64,000 bases of DNA from Lingula anatina (GCF_001039355.2 NW_019775557.1:197359-261358), one strand, 5' to 3'; shown: positions 13,601 to 30,120, counted from the first letter of the stretch. Made by a program: numbers and translations. Notes: generated by a model from the letters alone, not told the origin.

Positions 13601-14320
13601 TAGAAAGTATCTGAGGTATTTGCAGGCTCTCAGATATAAAGAATTAATGTATAATTAAGGTATTTTTTCCCCTTTTCTTAAGTCTTTGTAATTTTTTAAA
13701 AATTTTATTCAGGTCTATTTGACAAATCAATCAAGATGTTAACTTACAAATTACACAGTTTAAAAATTCTTTGCGCTTACCACGTACATGTACTAGTAGA
13801 GAATAAATAAAAAAGCAATAAATGAATAAAAAAAATAAATGAATAAATAAATAATTATCCAATCAATCTATTTGTTGTATTTTCCCCTCGATTTTACCAG
13901 ATTTTCAGGAACGGAAAGGGCTTGTCAATGATTAAGAACTTCAATCAAGGAAGGGGAGCGGTTCAGCGCCTTTCACCAATCACGTACTCACTTCCTGAAT
14001 CACCGCTCTTTTAATTTTGGAGGTAATATATCAATGTACTTGTACAAACGTAATGGTATACGGAATAAATGATGTTAATTTGACTAGAATGAAATAATAT
14101 TGCAATTTTGTACATGGATTCAACACCACCGATATTTGATAAGTTTTTATATTAGTGCCAACATCTGGTTATAATTTTTTACGCTTATTTAAAACGGTAA
14201 AATTTTAAACTTAGTATTTGGACTATCTTGCAAAACATCACCCCATCACCGCTGCATGCCAAGTATAAATGAGGTCGTACTGTTTGAAGGTCAAAACATT
14301 TGATCTTCCCATTCAATGAA
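10630..14320. other. Intergenic region, no gene recognised
   Basis: This lies between the metalloprotease start codon (10629, minus) and the CoA-transferase start codon (14321, plus), so the two genes diverge and each must have a promoter here. Open frames up to about 86 codons (11061-11321) lack splice logic, motifs or family resemblance. AT-rich stretches and A/T homopolymers are common. I could not identify a TATA box or transcription start with confidence. Confidence 0.5.
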
Positions 14321-17300
14321 ATGGCTTCGGTGTTGAAAAACGTAGCTAGGATATGCACGAGGACAGTTAGCGAGCAGTTAAAACCAGGAATCGTTTCAGC
14401 TTCAAGATGTTTTCATCTGTATTCCCCAGAACCTTTTCATCCGATTCCAGATAAAACTCCCAAATGGATGTCGGCGGAAGAAGCCGTAGCAGTTGTAAGA
14501 TCGGGTAAGTGTCGCTAACATGTGTCATTGATAAGTGTCATTGGCATGTCAGAGTGCTTGTTCGTAATGTGTGGTTTATGTATTGGATTTGTACTGCGAT
14601 GCTATATCCAATTATGGTTATAGCAGCGCAATTTTCTCGTATTAATTTAATGCTTAACCTTTACCAATATCTTATTTTACTCTTTTGAGTTTTTGTCATT
14701 AACTGTGTTGAAATTCTGTCTTCACCGGTCATTGGGGTACCGGTTTTCTTTTAACTTTATTAGAAATACTCAGTAAGTTATAAAACATCTTCTACTGCTC
14801 AATTAAAATGTTGATTTCTTCTTTGAATATCACTTCAATATATACAGTTAAAGGGCCTTGTGAAAATCAAGGATTTAAAATCAATTCTTTGATCCTTTAG
14901 ATATTTGTTTGATTAAGTTCATAATAAAAAAATGTTAATATCCAGCATGTAATTTGGTGAAATATGAGAGAAGGTTTAGAGAAAATGAAAGCTAAAAATA
15001 AAAATGAAAACTGAAGCTTGCGTTCATTCGTTCGAACTCCAAACGACAGATCTGACTTGAATACAGTACAACCAGAAGCTAAAAAAATTACTCATTTGGA
15101 CTACAGATTAAGGCTGTTCAGAGCCAAATGTATAGACAATGATTGAATTCAATGGACAATTAGAATTCGAGGCAACTTTCTCAGGTACATTGCTGATCTC
15201 CACTACAGTCTGGTTTTCTGGCGAGGTCAGCTGGACTATTTCCAGTTCCAGTTTCACTTTTTTTTTTTGAGCACACCTTGATTGGAGCTAGATGTACTGT
15301 TAAAGACAGAATTAACGGACAAGATACCTGTATGTGGCCAGAATCTGTTTCGTTTCTGCATATTCCCTAACATTTGAAGGGAAAGGTCATATGTCCATGG
15401 AGCAGTATTCACTGAGTTGGCAAATCTGTATCAGTACAACTGATATTTCCTCTCAGCCCTTAAAATCAATATTGGTATGGTTATAACAGAAGAAACTGCC
15501 CACGTCCTGATTCAGTTTTCAAAATAGGAGTGTGCATATTATGAATATAATCCCCCACTATTGTACAGGGCCTTGTATATGGCTTATGTTTAGGGCTGGA
15601 CCATTTTATTTTTAGTAGGTGACCTTTTATCAATCAATGTAGACTGTTTCAGTTGATCTACATGTAGATCAAAGTTTGATGCAAATTGGACCCTTTCCAA
15701 ACCAGTAATATGGTCCATTTGGACCACCTAAAACCCTTGACCTATATGCTGTTTTTTTTGTTTTTTGTTTTTTTTTTTGGGGGGGGGGGTCTTAGGTCAG
15801 TTTTTCCTGCTATTTGGTTAGGGAAGATACACTTTGTATGAATCTAATAATAAATCAACTCGTGTTTTAAAAAACTTCCATACAGCATATGTAATTATTT
15901 TTATGTTTAAATTATACAGACGGATTGTTTTTCTCATGTGGAAAATGTTAAATTTCAGGTATGAAGGTATTTGTCCATGGAGGGGCCGCTACGCCCATCC
16001 CCCTGGTGGATGCTCTGGCTCAGCATGGTAAAGATGCTGACTTAACTGGTATAGAAGTCATGCATATACACACAGAGGGACCAGCTACTTATGTGAAACC
16101 AGAATATGAAGGTCAGGAAAAATGCATTTTATTTTCAGTTTTGTTTTTTCTTGGTGTTTTTCCACCTTAAGCAGCCCCCAGACCCCCCAGTCATAATTAA
16201 TTACGACCAAATCACTATTCTTTTCTATCTCATCTTTTATAACCCCAAATCCTGTCTGTGTTTTAGGTAATAAGGTTTTTTTAGTGAATGAAGAGTTTTT
16301 TAGATGGCTAAGGCTATGACTAAGGCTCTATTCCCAGAGCTTTTAGATCGATCTAAAGTAGATCGATCTAATCTCTGGAAATGGGGTGTAATTATGCACA
16401 AGAGGTATTAATAAATAATTTTTATAAAATTTGAGCAAGAAATCATGTGGTAATTGTGCAGAGAGAAAGAGAGAGAGAGGGCTTAGCATGTCTCTTTACC
16501 TGTGAGACTTGGTCTTTTCATATATGTCTAAGAAATATTGCATGTCTAAGTTCATTTTCATAATTTTAATGTCTGTCTGTCGTGCTTTCTCACTGAAAGG
16601 TGATAAAGCTAATATGAAATCATTACTTCCTGGTGGGATCAATATCTGAAGAAAGTGTTGCATACCAGACCAGTCTGATGTGGCAGATTCTAGAAAAATA
16701 TTTGCCATGATCTGACTCTGTCAGGGCTTTTCCCAGGACTGGGGCTACAGGCCGTCCAAAGTTATCACCTGTTATGTCCTACACAATTTCCAGGAGTCCA
16801 AGCCATCATTTTTTCAAAATAACTCATGATCTTTCCAGCCTTCTTTGAAAATATTGGCTGTCTGGGGATGCCAGCGGCTGTCCAAATGATGGCTGGAGGG
16901 TTCACTGGGAAAATCCTTGGGTTCTGTGTACTTGGGATTGGGTGGACACTCACCTCTTTCTAGAACTCAGGTTGGGTTTGTGTGACTGAAACAGAATCAT
17001 TTGAAAATGGTGTGTGTGTGTGGGGGGGGGGGGGAGTTTTTATACAATTTATTACAGAAAACTGCTGAAATAATTGGATTTTTTAAGTTATTTGAAAAAA
17101 GATCTTCAGTGGATTGTTCAGTCTGAAAATGATTTTTTGTTGATTAATATACAGTATTAATTGGCTTGTAAGAAATATAAAATTCAAAGAGAGAGAGAGA
17201 GAGACAGAGAGGGTTCAATATGCACAGTATTTAGTATTTTACTATGTAGTGTTGCAGCTCTAGAATGCATGTTATCTAACATTTGCCCTTTATATTACCA

Positions 17301-20300
17301 CAACATTCAGTTTGATTAATGAACATCAGTAGTAGCTTTAAGGATATGGGCCAACTTTACCTATCCACAATTAGTTTGCAAAGATTTATTAACCAAAGAT
17401 TTGTTCAGTGGTGAGTGTCTATACTGGTTTGCATTGACATAAAGAATTAAATGAGGAAATAATTAGTGGGCATTATCTTATGTCCCCATTATGTTGACTT
17501 GGGTGAAATTTTGGTGGAAACAAAATTCTCAGCTTTATTAAAAAAATCACCACCCTTTTTTTTAAAAGCATCAGCTTGGTGTATACTCTTTGACATAAAA
17601 TAACAATAATATGTATGTAGCCTTCCAGGCTCTGTATATTTCTCCTTTTGAGTCATTTTGGCAAATGTTCTAATTGTTATGTGAGCAAACGCTTTTCTCA
17701 ATTGCACATGAAGGCACATGTGATAATCCATTAACCTTTTCTGACTGAGTTAACATAAATGCCATTATTATGCACAGTATTCATGAAGTAAGTTACAAGA
17801 GGGATTGATTTCATCCATTGGTATGAAGTACCCAGAGTTTTAATTAACACATATATGTGAAAATTGTTGTTTATGTATCTTGTTATTTAACCTGTATGTC
17901 CTGATAGATTATTATTTTCCATATTAAATCGTTTTTTCTTTCTACTATTATGTAATCAAACAGTAGCATAAGCAGCATAGACAGCCAACAGCTATTACAT
18001 GTGACATTATGAGCAGTGCTGAATACATTATTTTATAATTATTATAGGTATATTCAGATGCAACTCATTTTTCATTGGTGCCAACTGTCGAGAGGCAATC
18101 AATTCTGGACGAGCAGACTTTGTCCCCATTTTCCTGAGTGAGATTCCTCTGCTATTCCGCCGCAATTTAATCACACCAGATGTCGCCCTGATCTCTGTCA
18201 GCTCACCTGATCAGCACGGTTTCTGTACGCTGGGTCCCAGTGTGGATTGTTCAAGAGCTGCCATTCAGAATGCCAGGTATATTGTAGGTAAGTCCCAGGG
18301 GATGCAGGGGGACTAGGGGTTTGTGAAAGGAGGGCATAGTTATACGCTTAATCTTTGCCACCTTAATTTTTTTCCGTTTATTAATAGTAAAAAACCTTTT
18401 TTAAAATCAAAAACAAGAATATGAGCTCTTAAGGTTTTTCAGAACAGAATTTTTGACTTGAAAGTGTTTTTGTTTGAAATAAGGTCCAACATAATTTGAA
18501 AATGTCGATTTTCTTTCTTAGGTCTAGTGAACCCCAACATGCCACGCACATTCGGTGATGGGATGGTCCATCTGTCCCACTTTGATGCTGTCGTCCAAGG
18601 AGATCTTCCTCTGCCGCAGATGAAACATGGTGTCCCTACTGAAGTAGAAAAACAAATTGGTCGCATCATCGCTACCAACTTGATCCAAGATGGGGCCACT
18701 CTGCAAATGGGTAAGATTGGGTTACATGAAGATGTCTTGTGTTGAGATTGCTTCATTGCAGTAGTTGAGAACTCTTAGACATTGTCTTGAGATTTTTACA
18801 TTCAATTTGTGTTAGTTGAGACTGATGCAGATTTGTGATATTTCACATGTGCTAGGTTGATATTTTAAATTTTGTTAGGGTGTTTGGTTATGTGATAGTT
18901 GAGATGTTGGTGGTTACTTGTTAAGACTTGGATTTGCATAGAAGCTTCATCATATGCAACAAAATGTGTTAACTAGCTATAATATAGGTTTATACCTACC
19001 ATTTGGTAATTTTAGTATTGATTTTATATGCAGCATTTATTCTAAATGTTGTGTTAAATGATAAGAAAAGATGACACAAATCTTTTATACTGGATAAAGG
19101 ATATAGAATTCCATGTATACATCTCTTTTGTTTTCCTATTCTCTACTGTAAATCAAATGTAGTATTTTTATTTTTGGTTTGGGTATACTTGTATGATAAT
19201 TTTGTTTACTCTACCTATTGTTTTGGTTTTTGTGGTTTTGGTCTTTTTCTCCTTTTTCTTAATACTTACACTCTTCCAAAGGGTATCATCTTCATTGTAA
19301 GTTAATAATCCATTTGTATTTAAATATCACTTGGTGTTGTTTCATTCAAATATATTTCTGTATTAATGAATCAGTGTAAAAGCATGTTCAGTATACTTTT
19401 CAATTATTTCTTTTTTAAACCCCTAGTTTCTTGGTGTATTACTAGTAGACAGTTTTATTCTAAAAAGCTGTGTATGATAATTTTGTCAGCCTTTATGAAT
19501 CATTGAAACAGTGGTGAAAATGTTTTAATGGTGGAAAAGATCTCAGAAATTCTGGGTTTGTTGTTATGTGGCTTTTAAACTTGTCTGACATATTCATGTT
19601 TGTTATCGTAGACACCAGGCTCGTAGGAAGAAGGATTTAGGGTTTGGGGGATCTCAAAGGAGGGCGGAAGAGATGGAAAAAATAAACTATTGGTCACGAA
19701 AAGTTAAATTTTTAATCAAAATTAATCTGGGTTTTAGTGGGAAATCACCTTAGGTCCACTTTTTCAGAAATGACCTCTCCCCAAGAAGATGCCCCCCTCT
19801 TTTTTTTTTTTTTGTTTTTTGTTTTTTAAATCTCTAACTACAGGTCTGGATACTGTCAGTCCAAGATAGTTGCATGAGTGTGATGGCGTACAGTGCATGG
19901 GCGTCCGCAGAAAATTTTCCAGGGTGGGGGGTGGGGGGGGGGGGCAAAGTCATTGAAGGGGGAGATAATGATTGGCTGGGTACCCGCAATTAACGTGGCT
20001 GCCAAAATTCCAGGGTGTCAAGAGACCCCATTGACCCCCTCTGCTGAAGCCCATGGTGCAGTGTAATTTTATGTCTCTGTGCAGAGCACTTCGTCACTTT
20101 AACTCCTTTTGTGTCCTTCCCTAATTTTTTAATCCACTGGCTGTTTGTGAGCAAAAGCAAAAATTTTGTACGCGGTTAATCAATGGGGATTGTTCTTAAG
20201 CAATTACATTTTTGTAAATAACTGAAGTGATTAGTATATTTTTATAATTCTTGCATTTGGGGTTTTTTTTTTGAGAGTGAGATGATGCCTTTTGAGAATG

Positions 20301-23244
20301 TAGTGTCTTTTGATTTCTTGATTTTCCTATTGTTTTTTCTTTTTTTTTTTTTTTTTTTTNNNNNNNNNNNNNNNNNNNNNNNNNNNNNNNNNNNNNNNNN
20401 NNNNNNNNNNNNNNNNNNNNNNNNNNNNNNNNNNNNNNNNNNNNNNNNNNNNNNNNNNNNNNNNNNNNNNNNNNNNNNNNNNNNNNNNNNNNNNNNNNNN
20501 NNNNNNNNNNNNNNNNNNNNNNNNNNNNNNNNNNNNNNNNNNNNNNNNNNNNNNNNNNNNNNNNNNNNNNNNNNNNNNNNNNNNNNNNNNNNNNNGTGAT
20601 TAAAGTTACTGCAATTGTTTAAATATTTTAAAATCCACATTGTTATGTTTGCTTTTTTTATCAAGATTTATGGCTTTAAGCTATTATAAAAACAATATTT
20701 GTGACATGAGCCAATGAACTTTTCAATCATCACATTGGTTAGTACTGCAGAACTAGCATCAGTATTGTAGCCTAAGTAGTCAGAGTCTATGGCTCTGCCC
20801 ACTGCCTGTATTGACTCATATATTTGTGTATTGATCTTCATTGCTTTCAGGTGTTCATCTATTCAAAATAGTTTATAATAAACACTGTATCTGCTCATGC
20901 AGTTTGAGAATAGTTGTTATGACATTGGAAACCTTATCTCGTTCTCAGGTCATTTAGTACCAGTAATTACAGCTTTTAAAGTTAGATTTTCTGTTTTGAG
21001 GTTTGAAGATAATTGTTCATAATATTGATAATATGAAGTTGTTTATAGTATACTATTACTTCATAATCTGTTAGTCAATTTGCCAGCACTTTTCATCACA
21101 GTTTTTACTTCAGATATAATTTTTACTTAAATTGTCAATTAACAGTGCATAAAAGAAAATATCTGCAAGATACATTTATATCAGTACACTATTTTGGCTT
21201 ATATCCATTCACAATCAGGTATTGGTTCGATCCCTGACGCGGTCCTGGCGGCACTGTGGAGTCACCGAGATCTTGGAATCCACACGGAGATGTTCAGCGA
21301 TGGTGTCGTAGATCTCGTAGAAGCTGGCGCCATCACAAATGCCAGGAAGACAATCCATCCTGGAAAAATTGTCGGAGGTTTTGCAGTTGGTACACAGCGC
21401 CTGTATGACTTCATGGATAATAATCCTTTTATAGGTGAGCATGAGAGAATATAGGCTAGAAAGAGACTGGCTTTTTTTTCTAGAATGTAATTGGATATTT
21501 TTTATCTGAACCTATTTTTGTTAATGAGTAAGACAATCTTTTGATTATTTCAAATGAAAAAGGAAAAGAAGATATGTTTTGTCAAATTTTAGTCATTAGA
21601 ATAATGTATGTTGACCTTGAAAAAAAAACATATAAATTTAATTAATTTTTTAAAAAATCTTTTTAAAATTTTAGTGATGTTGGACATTGCATTTGTAAAC
21701 AACACCGCAATAATTAGCCAGAATCCCAAAGTGACGGCAATCAACTCGTGTATTGAGATTGACTTGACAGGACAGGTGTGTGCAGACTCCATCGGAACTA
21801 GAATGTATTCAGGCAAGTTTTACACTGATATTTATTTTTGTGTGGCTCAGCATGATTTTTTAAGTATAACCTAAGATTTGTTTGTTCATTTAACTTTGTA
21901 TCTGTATTCACAGTAGAATTTTTGACTATCACAACATACGAAAACTGTTAAAACGTGCATATATTTGGTTGAATTCAATAGTTCTCCCCTTCAAAAAGCC
22001 AAAATTTCAAAATTTATAAGGCATCAAGAACTTTTTATTAATATTTTGAGCTAGTCATAATGTAAGAGAGTATAGGACAGAATCATCTTGGCTTTTTTTT
22101 TAATCAGTATTGATTTTCTCAGAAGCAATCATATTCACATTTCCCACAGACTTCTTGTTATTCCTGTTTGAACATAAATTCAATTTGCTGCTTTCATTAG
22201 AAAGATGGTTGCTATGGCAATGAATGATAAGTTCACCTTTTGCTAAGTGTCAAATTTCCTAACAGTGATACTGATTATCACCAGTTCTTCTGTATTTTAC
22301 TTAAAGCCAGGTGGAAGGTGTGTTAATATGACTGGTTGATTGCATTCAGCGAGAGTCCCCAGGGAGTTGGGTTGGGTTGATCCACGTAGACTGTTGGTGT
22401 CTATGGGAATGGGGCCTAAGATTCAGAAAAAAAATTTATAATGTGACCTATTGACCTGTTTGACTATGCCGTAGGTGGTAAAAATATATGTATGAGTGAT
22501 CGCTACATTTTCAATAAGTGTTTTTCTATTGGTTTCTGAAGGTGTGGGTGGCCAGATAGACTTTTTGCGTGGAGCAGCTTTGAGTGTGGATGGTCTTGGG
22601 AAACCCATCCTAGCACTGCCATCTGTGACCAAGAATGGGGAGAGTAAAATTGTACCCTATCTGAAGAAAGGTAAGGTGGTCAGTCATATTGTATTTTTAA
22701 ATGGAGGTGGACTTTTTTTTAGCAAAACTTAATTCCCTTACGTCCCAAGAATTATTTACCCATGAATCAGAATGTCTACGGTTTGACAGGATCCAATGTT
22801 GCTTTTGCAAAATAATGTTTAATGCATTATAGAAAAATTGAACATTTTTTAAAAGTATGTACACAAGAAATGAAGTAATCTATGATATTCACTGTGTAAT
22901 CAAAGAAATTCAACAAAATGATAAAAAGAAAAAAAGCACCGTGTCTGAGTAAATACAAAACTCTGGTTTATATTTTGAAGACAGGATACAGTGCCTTTTA
23001 AAACTGGAGGGATAGTTAAATGAAAAATTATTAAATTTTTAAATTTTTTTTGTCTTCAGGTGCTGGTGTTGTGACAAGCAGAGCTCATGCACATTTCATT
23101 GTGACAGAATACGGCATTGCATCTTTGTTTGGCAAGAATCTCAGACAGAGAGCTTACGAATTAATCAAAATTGCTCACCCTGATCATAGAGAAAATTTGG
23201 AGAAAGAATCATTTGAAAGGCTAAAATGCATGCCATCACCTTAG
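14321..23244 (+). CDS. 4-hydroxybutyrate / acetate CoA-transferase, mitochondrial (acetyl-CoA hydrolase/transferase family)
   Basis: Eight exons join in frame to 477 residues: 14321-14504, 15959-16111, 18048-18287, 18522-18710, 21219-21434, 21675-21812, 22542-22670, 23060-23244. All seven introns interrupt a codon after its first base. The chosen Met opens an Arg-rich, acid-poor N-terminus typical of a mitochondrial presequence; an in-frame ATG seven codons upstream would spoil it. The body matches class I CoA-transferases: VHGGAATPIPL, then SSPDQHGFCTLG, then GIGSIPDAV, then IHTEMFSDGVVDL with the presumed CoA-thioester glutamate at residue 279, and VTEYGIASLFGK near the end. Length fits the family. 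The enzyme moves CoA between acyl groups (acetyl-CoA with 4-hydroxybutyrate or a similar acid). Relatives act in acetate-producing mitochondria, so a role in anaerobic metabolism is a reasonable inference. Intron 6 has a GC donor at 21813. The downstream neighbour NSUN5 is convergent. Confidence 0.92.
16324..16388. mobile_element. 65-bp palindromic TAA-flanked mini-element
   Basis: The segment starts GGCTCTATTCCCAGAG and ends CTCTGGAAATGGGGTG, so its ends are imperfect inverted repeats around AGATCGATCT-type palindromes. TAA flanks both sides (16321-16323 and 16389-16391). The ends resemble those of the insertion at 23617-23831, so it looks like a very short member of the same PIF/Harbinger-like MITE family. 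It lies in intron 2 of the CoA-transferase. Confidence 0.6.
19880..20060. repeat. G-rich dispersed repeat around a 'GGGCGTCCGCAG' core
   Basis: The segment contains CATGGGCGTCCGCAGAAAAT, then a G-homopolymer stretch, then GTGGCTGCCAAAATTCCAGG and a C-rich end. Related fragments occur near 32425-32490 in the second copy, and similar C- or G-homopolymer-rich fragments at 3010-3240, 4640-4690 and 19610-19830. It has no coding content. It looks like the end of an interspersed repeat; class undetermined. It sits in intron 4 of the CoA-transferase. Confidence 0.45.
20360..20595. other. Assembly gap (236 N)
   Basis: A run of N directly after a poly-T tract in intron 4 of the CoA-transferase. The second copy is ungapped at the same place (about 32780-32804) and shows only a poly-T tract before the matching GTGATTAA, so the true missing sequence is probably short homopolymer, not 236 bases. 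Confidence 0.95.
22336..22425. repeat. Dispersed repeat fragment related to the 3846-4086 element
   Basis: GATTGCATTCAGCGAGAGTC, GAGTTGGGTTG, GATCCACGTAGACTG and GGGAATGGGGCC followed by TAA match the right arm of the inverted-repeat element in the metalloprotease intron. Only one arm is evident. The same fragment is present in the second copy at about 34620-34695, so it predates the split between the two copies. Confidence 0.5.
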
Positions 23245-23616
23245 AGAGTATTTATTTGCAGTAGGCATATGCCATGTATTTAATAGCAAAATTACGCCTC
23301 TTTTTAAAACTATTCACTTTAAAAAGTGGAAAACAAAATAGTTGTGTAAGAATTAACTTTTTTCTGCATTTCCAATATTTGAAAAGGTAAGGTTGAAAAG
23401 GGATCTCAAAGATCAAGACTTCTTTGCATGTTTTTCTCTCTTTTTAATACAAAAATATCCTGCTGTTGTAACACATACACGACAACAATGGGGAAAAAGT
23501 AGTATAATTTTATGAAAGTCCCATTTCCTTTTGATCGAATCAAAAAATAACTCTAATTACTAGTAAAGGTGTATGCATATATGTCATTGTTTTCACTTAT
23601 TGTTATAGATAAGTTA

Positions 23617-23831
23617 CCCCCCATTTCCATAGATTAGATCGACCTACTTTAGATCGACCTAACTCCCTGGGGGTTCACGCTAAATAGCTGTCAGCCGGGC
23701 GGACACGAAAGTTAATTACCCCCTTAAAGCTTGTAGTAGGCGGGACGGACATTTAAGTCGGATTATCTGAAAGTAATCTAGTGAGACTCCCCGCGGGGAT
23801 AGATCGATCTAAAATCTAAGGGAATAGAGCC
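23617..23831. mobile_element. 215-bp TTA-flanked MITE, absent from the second copy
   Basis: The insertion is flanked by TTA at 23614-23616 and 23832-23834, while the second copy has the uninterrupted site with a single TTA (35895-35897). Its interior has AGATCGACCTAC and AGATCGATCTAA near opposite ends, and one end reads GGGAATAGAGCC, matching the 65-bp element at 16324. There is no open frame. A 3-bp TTA/TAA duplication is characteristic of PIF/Harbinger-type DNA transposons, so this is probably a non-autonomous derivative moved by a transposase encoded elsewhere. Confidence 0.8.
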
Positions 23832-24687
23832 TTACTATATGATGCGACCTGGCATTACGTACTAATACTAATGATATTAACACAAATAAGCACAGGGTTA
23901 ATTTTTGGAAGTAGATGTTGTATCACAAGTGCAGTTTTTCCCTTACGTTATGTTGCATGGCATTTCAAATTGTTGATTTGTTTGAACTGTACAAAGCACC
24001 TGGTGGTCGCTAACTGGCAACTGCTGCCACCTGGTGGCCAGATCATGGGGCGACTTGTAGTTTATTAACAGTATTGATATTTCAGTGTTACATTATAATA
24101 TAGTAGTAATTTTCAGCTGAAAACGGTGAAGTTTAAGTGATCAAATCAAAATGTGAAAGCAAATCCTCTCAATCAGATCACATGAGAGGCTTACAGGTTC
24201 AGAAAAGTCAATTGAAATCGCCATTGCCACATAAAAAATATACATTAATTTGATATTTTGTCAGTTCAAAGCCAGTAGTTTCTAGAAATTTGAAAGTACT
24301 TTATTAATGCTCATCTTTCAAACTATTTATAGCTCAAATTTAATATGTGTTTACAATAATAAAAAAAAAAAAAACCCTACAGGAGATTTAGTTTAGAATA
24401 CATAGACCATAATTTAGAGTTAATTTGAAAGTGCTTGACACTTACAGCACCAGAGCATAAACCTATTTTAGTTTTGTGAATTGTTGTAAAAAGTTCAGTT
24501 CGAGTGAATGGTGCTTAACACTTGGACTATGCGGATACCCCTGGTACATAGCTTACCCATTGCAAGTAGTCCTTTGTACGTGTATATGTGTGTATTATAA
24601 TTTTGTATTTTTAATTAAGCTTTAGTTGTAAAGTAGGGAATACCTAAGGACTGGTGGGCCCAGTATTATTAAATTTGGAGAAAGGGG

Positions 24688-24690
<3 letters not shown>

Positions 24691-24758
<68 letters not shown>
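24691..24758. repeat. (AT)n microsatellite, copy 1
   Basis: An uninterrupted AT run of 68 bases downstream of the CoA-transferase. Its counterpart in copy 2 (36745-36824) begins with several ATAC units before the AT run, so both length and composition differ between copies. Confidence 0.9.
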
Positions 24759-24760
<2 letters not shown>

Positions 24761-24879
24761 AGGATGCCCCACCCCTTGGGCCCATCCTAGCCTTTATATG
24801 TGTATATATAAAGTAAAAGTAACGCCTCTTAAAAACTGTTTAAAATAGTTAATGGCTCTGCCGTGACGTTGTTTTATTA

Positions 24880-25439
24880 TGTACAGACACAGATGTGTCT
24901 GTACATATAGCCATCATCTGCGTCTGTCGTCGCCGTCGCCGTCGNTTTCTGTTTTTCCACATAAGCAGTTGTATTGTTTTTTATGTCTTTAAACATTATG
25001 TTACTTATGTAATATTATTTTATGCACTGTCATCATTTTTCAAATATTGAGACTTACATCATGTGAATTTGAACTCTCATGGTCCTGAAACTGTAATCTT
25101 ATTGAAAGGGTAGATTGAGACCATCTTCTGGGACTTCCGGAAGACAGTCAGGTTATTAAGTTTATATTGCCTGGTATCTATTTTTTCTTCTGTTGGAAGA
25201 CCATCAAAATGGAGGATGGATCAAAATAGATACTTTGGAATACTGTCAGAAAATATCTCTGGGTCCGCTCATGTTATTGACCATTTTACCTGTTGTGCAT
25301 GATTAAAATTCAGTGTTGACTGACAGTGCTATTATAAGCATTATTTATTATTGCATCAAAATTGACAAAATGACCTATTTTGCATCTTTATTTTCTGTTT
25401 TTTGTCTGTACATTTGACAGCTTTGCTGCCTTGTTACTA
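24880..25439. mobile_element. 560-bp segment present only in copy 1
   Basis: Copy 2 reads straight through (GTTTTATTA at 36931-36939, then CTGTGG), whereas copy 1 has 560 extra bases here. The segment starts with the short palindrome TGTACAGACACA-GATGTGTCTGTACA, contains one N (24945) in a CGCCGTCGC repeat, and has no open frame of note. Its junctions share TA, compatible with TA-targeting insertion, but a deletion in the other copy is equally possible. Confidence 0.5.
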
Positions 25440-25943
25440 CTGTGGTAATACAAATGTTGTGATCCTTCACAAGGAAAAAAGTTGAAATATAAGTTAAGTT
25501 CCTGGGAAAGAGGAACCAAATCATGAACAGTGTATTACAAGGATGCGAAAAGTGTTGAGAGATTTTATTTCATACAGGATTAGATGAATGAAACTTCTGA
25601 CAGGTCTGCATTTATAAAAGGCTAATGTAATCCTATGTCTGCACAGATACAGGAAAGCATGGTGCGTTTTGTCTCAATACCAGAAATATATGATTGTGTA
25701 ATTGCAGATGGCTTATTGCTAAATACTAGTTTTGTTACAATTTATTGTTAAGTATGAAATAAATATCATGATTAAAATGGTATTTTTATATATATTTATT
25801 AATTATATTTGTATGTCACTGTCAGTGTCGTCCAAAACAAAATTTTAAATTCGTACTAGTATTCAGTTGGTTAGGGAAACAGAAAACTGATATAATAGTA
25901 TATCCGTATGGCAATCAGTTACCAATAATTAACATATTCATAA

Positions 25944-29906
<3,963 letters not shown>

Positions 29907-30120
29907 TCAGTATAGGTAACACTGGATATATTAAATTGCAATCAACTCCACATTCCGCCAAAGAAGAGAGAGTCCACACATGGACCACCGAAAGTGGGTA
30001 CTTGATGATGTAAAATTGGATCTGCTTAGTTCTTGAACTTAGGTCCTGCGCCACGAAAATTTCTTATTTAACAACACACATTTTTTCTAAGAAATTGGAA
30101 TGAAACATTACAAAATTATA

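Larger units (their letters stand above)
23245..25943. other. Convergent 3' flank between CoA-transferase and NSUN5, copy 1
   Basis: This stretch holds the 3' UTR of the CoA-transferase (a possible AATAAA is at 24358-24363), a TTA-flanked MITE (23617-23831), an (AT)n microsatellite (24691-24758), the 560-bp copy-1-specific segment (24880-25439) and the NSUN5 3' UTR, with a minus-strand AATAAA at 25746-25741, about 200 nt after its stop. No additional coding sequence is seen. Confidence 0.6.

Noticed and set aside
14300-14320. Upstream in-frame ATG for the CoA-transferase
   Set aside because: It would add seven residues including an acidic one before the Arg-rich presequence; the ATG at 14321 gives a better mitochondrial signal.
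24654-24848. Tyr-Ile repeat protein
   Set aside because: Translation of the (AT)n microsatellite.
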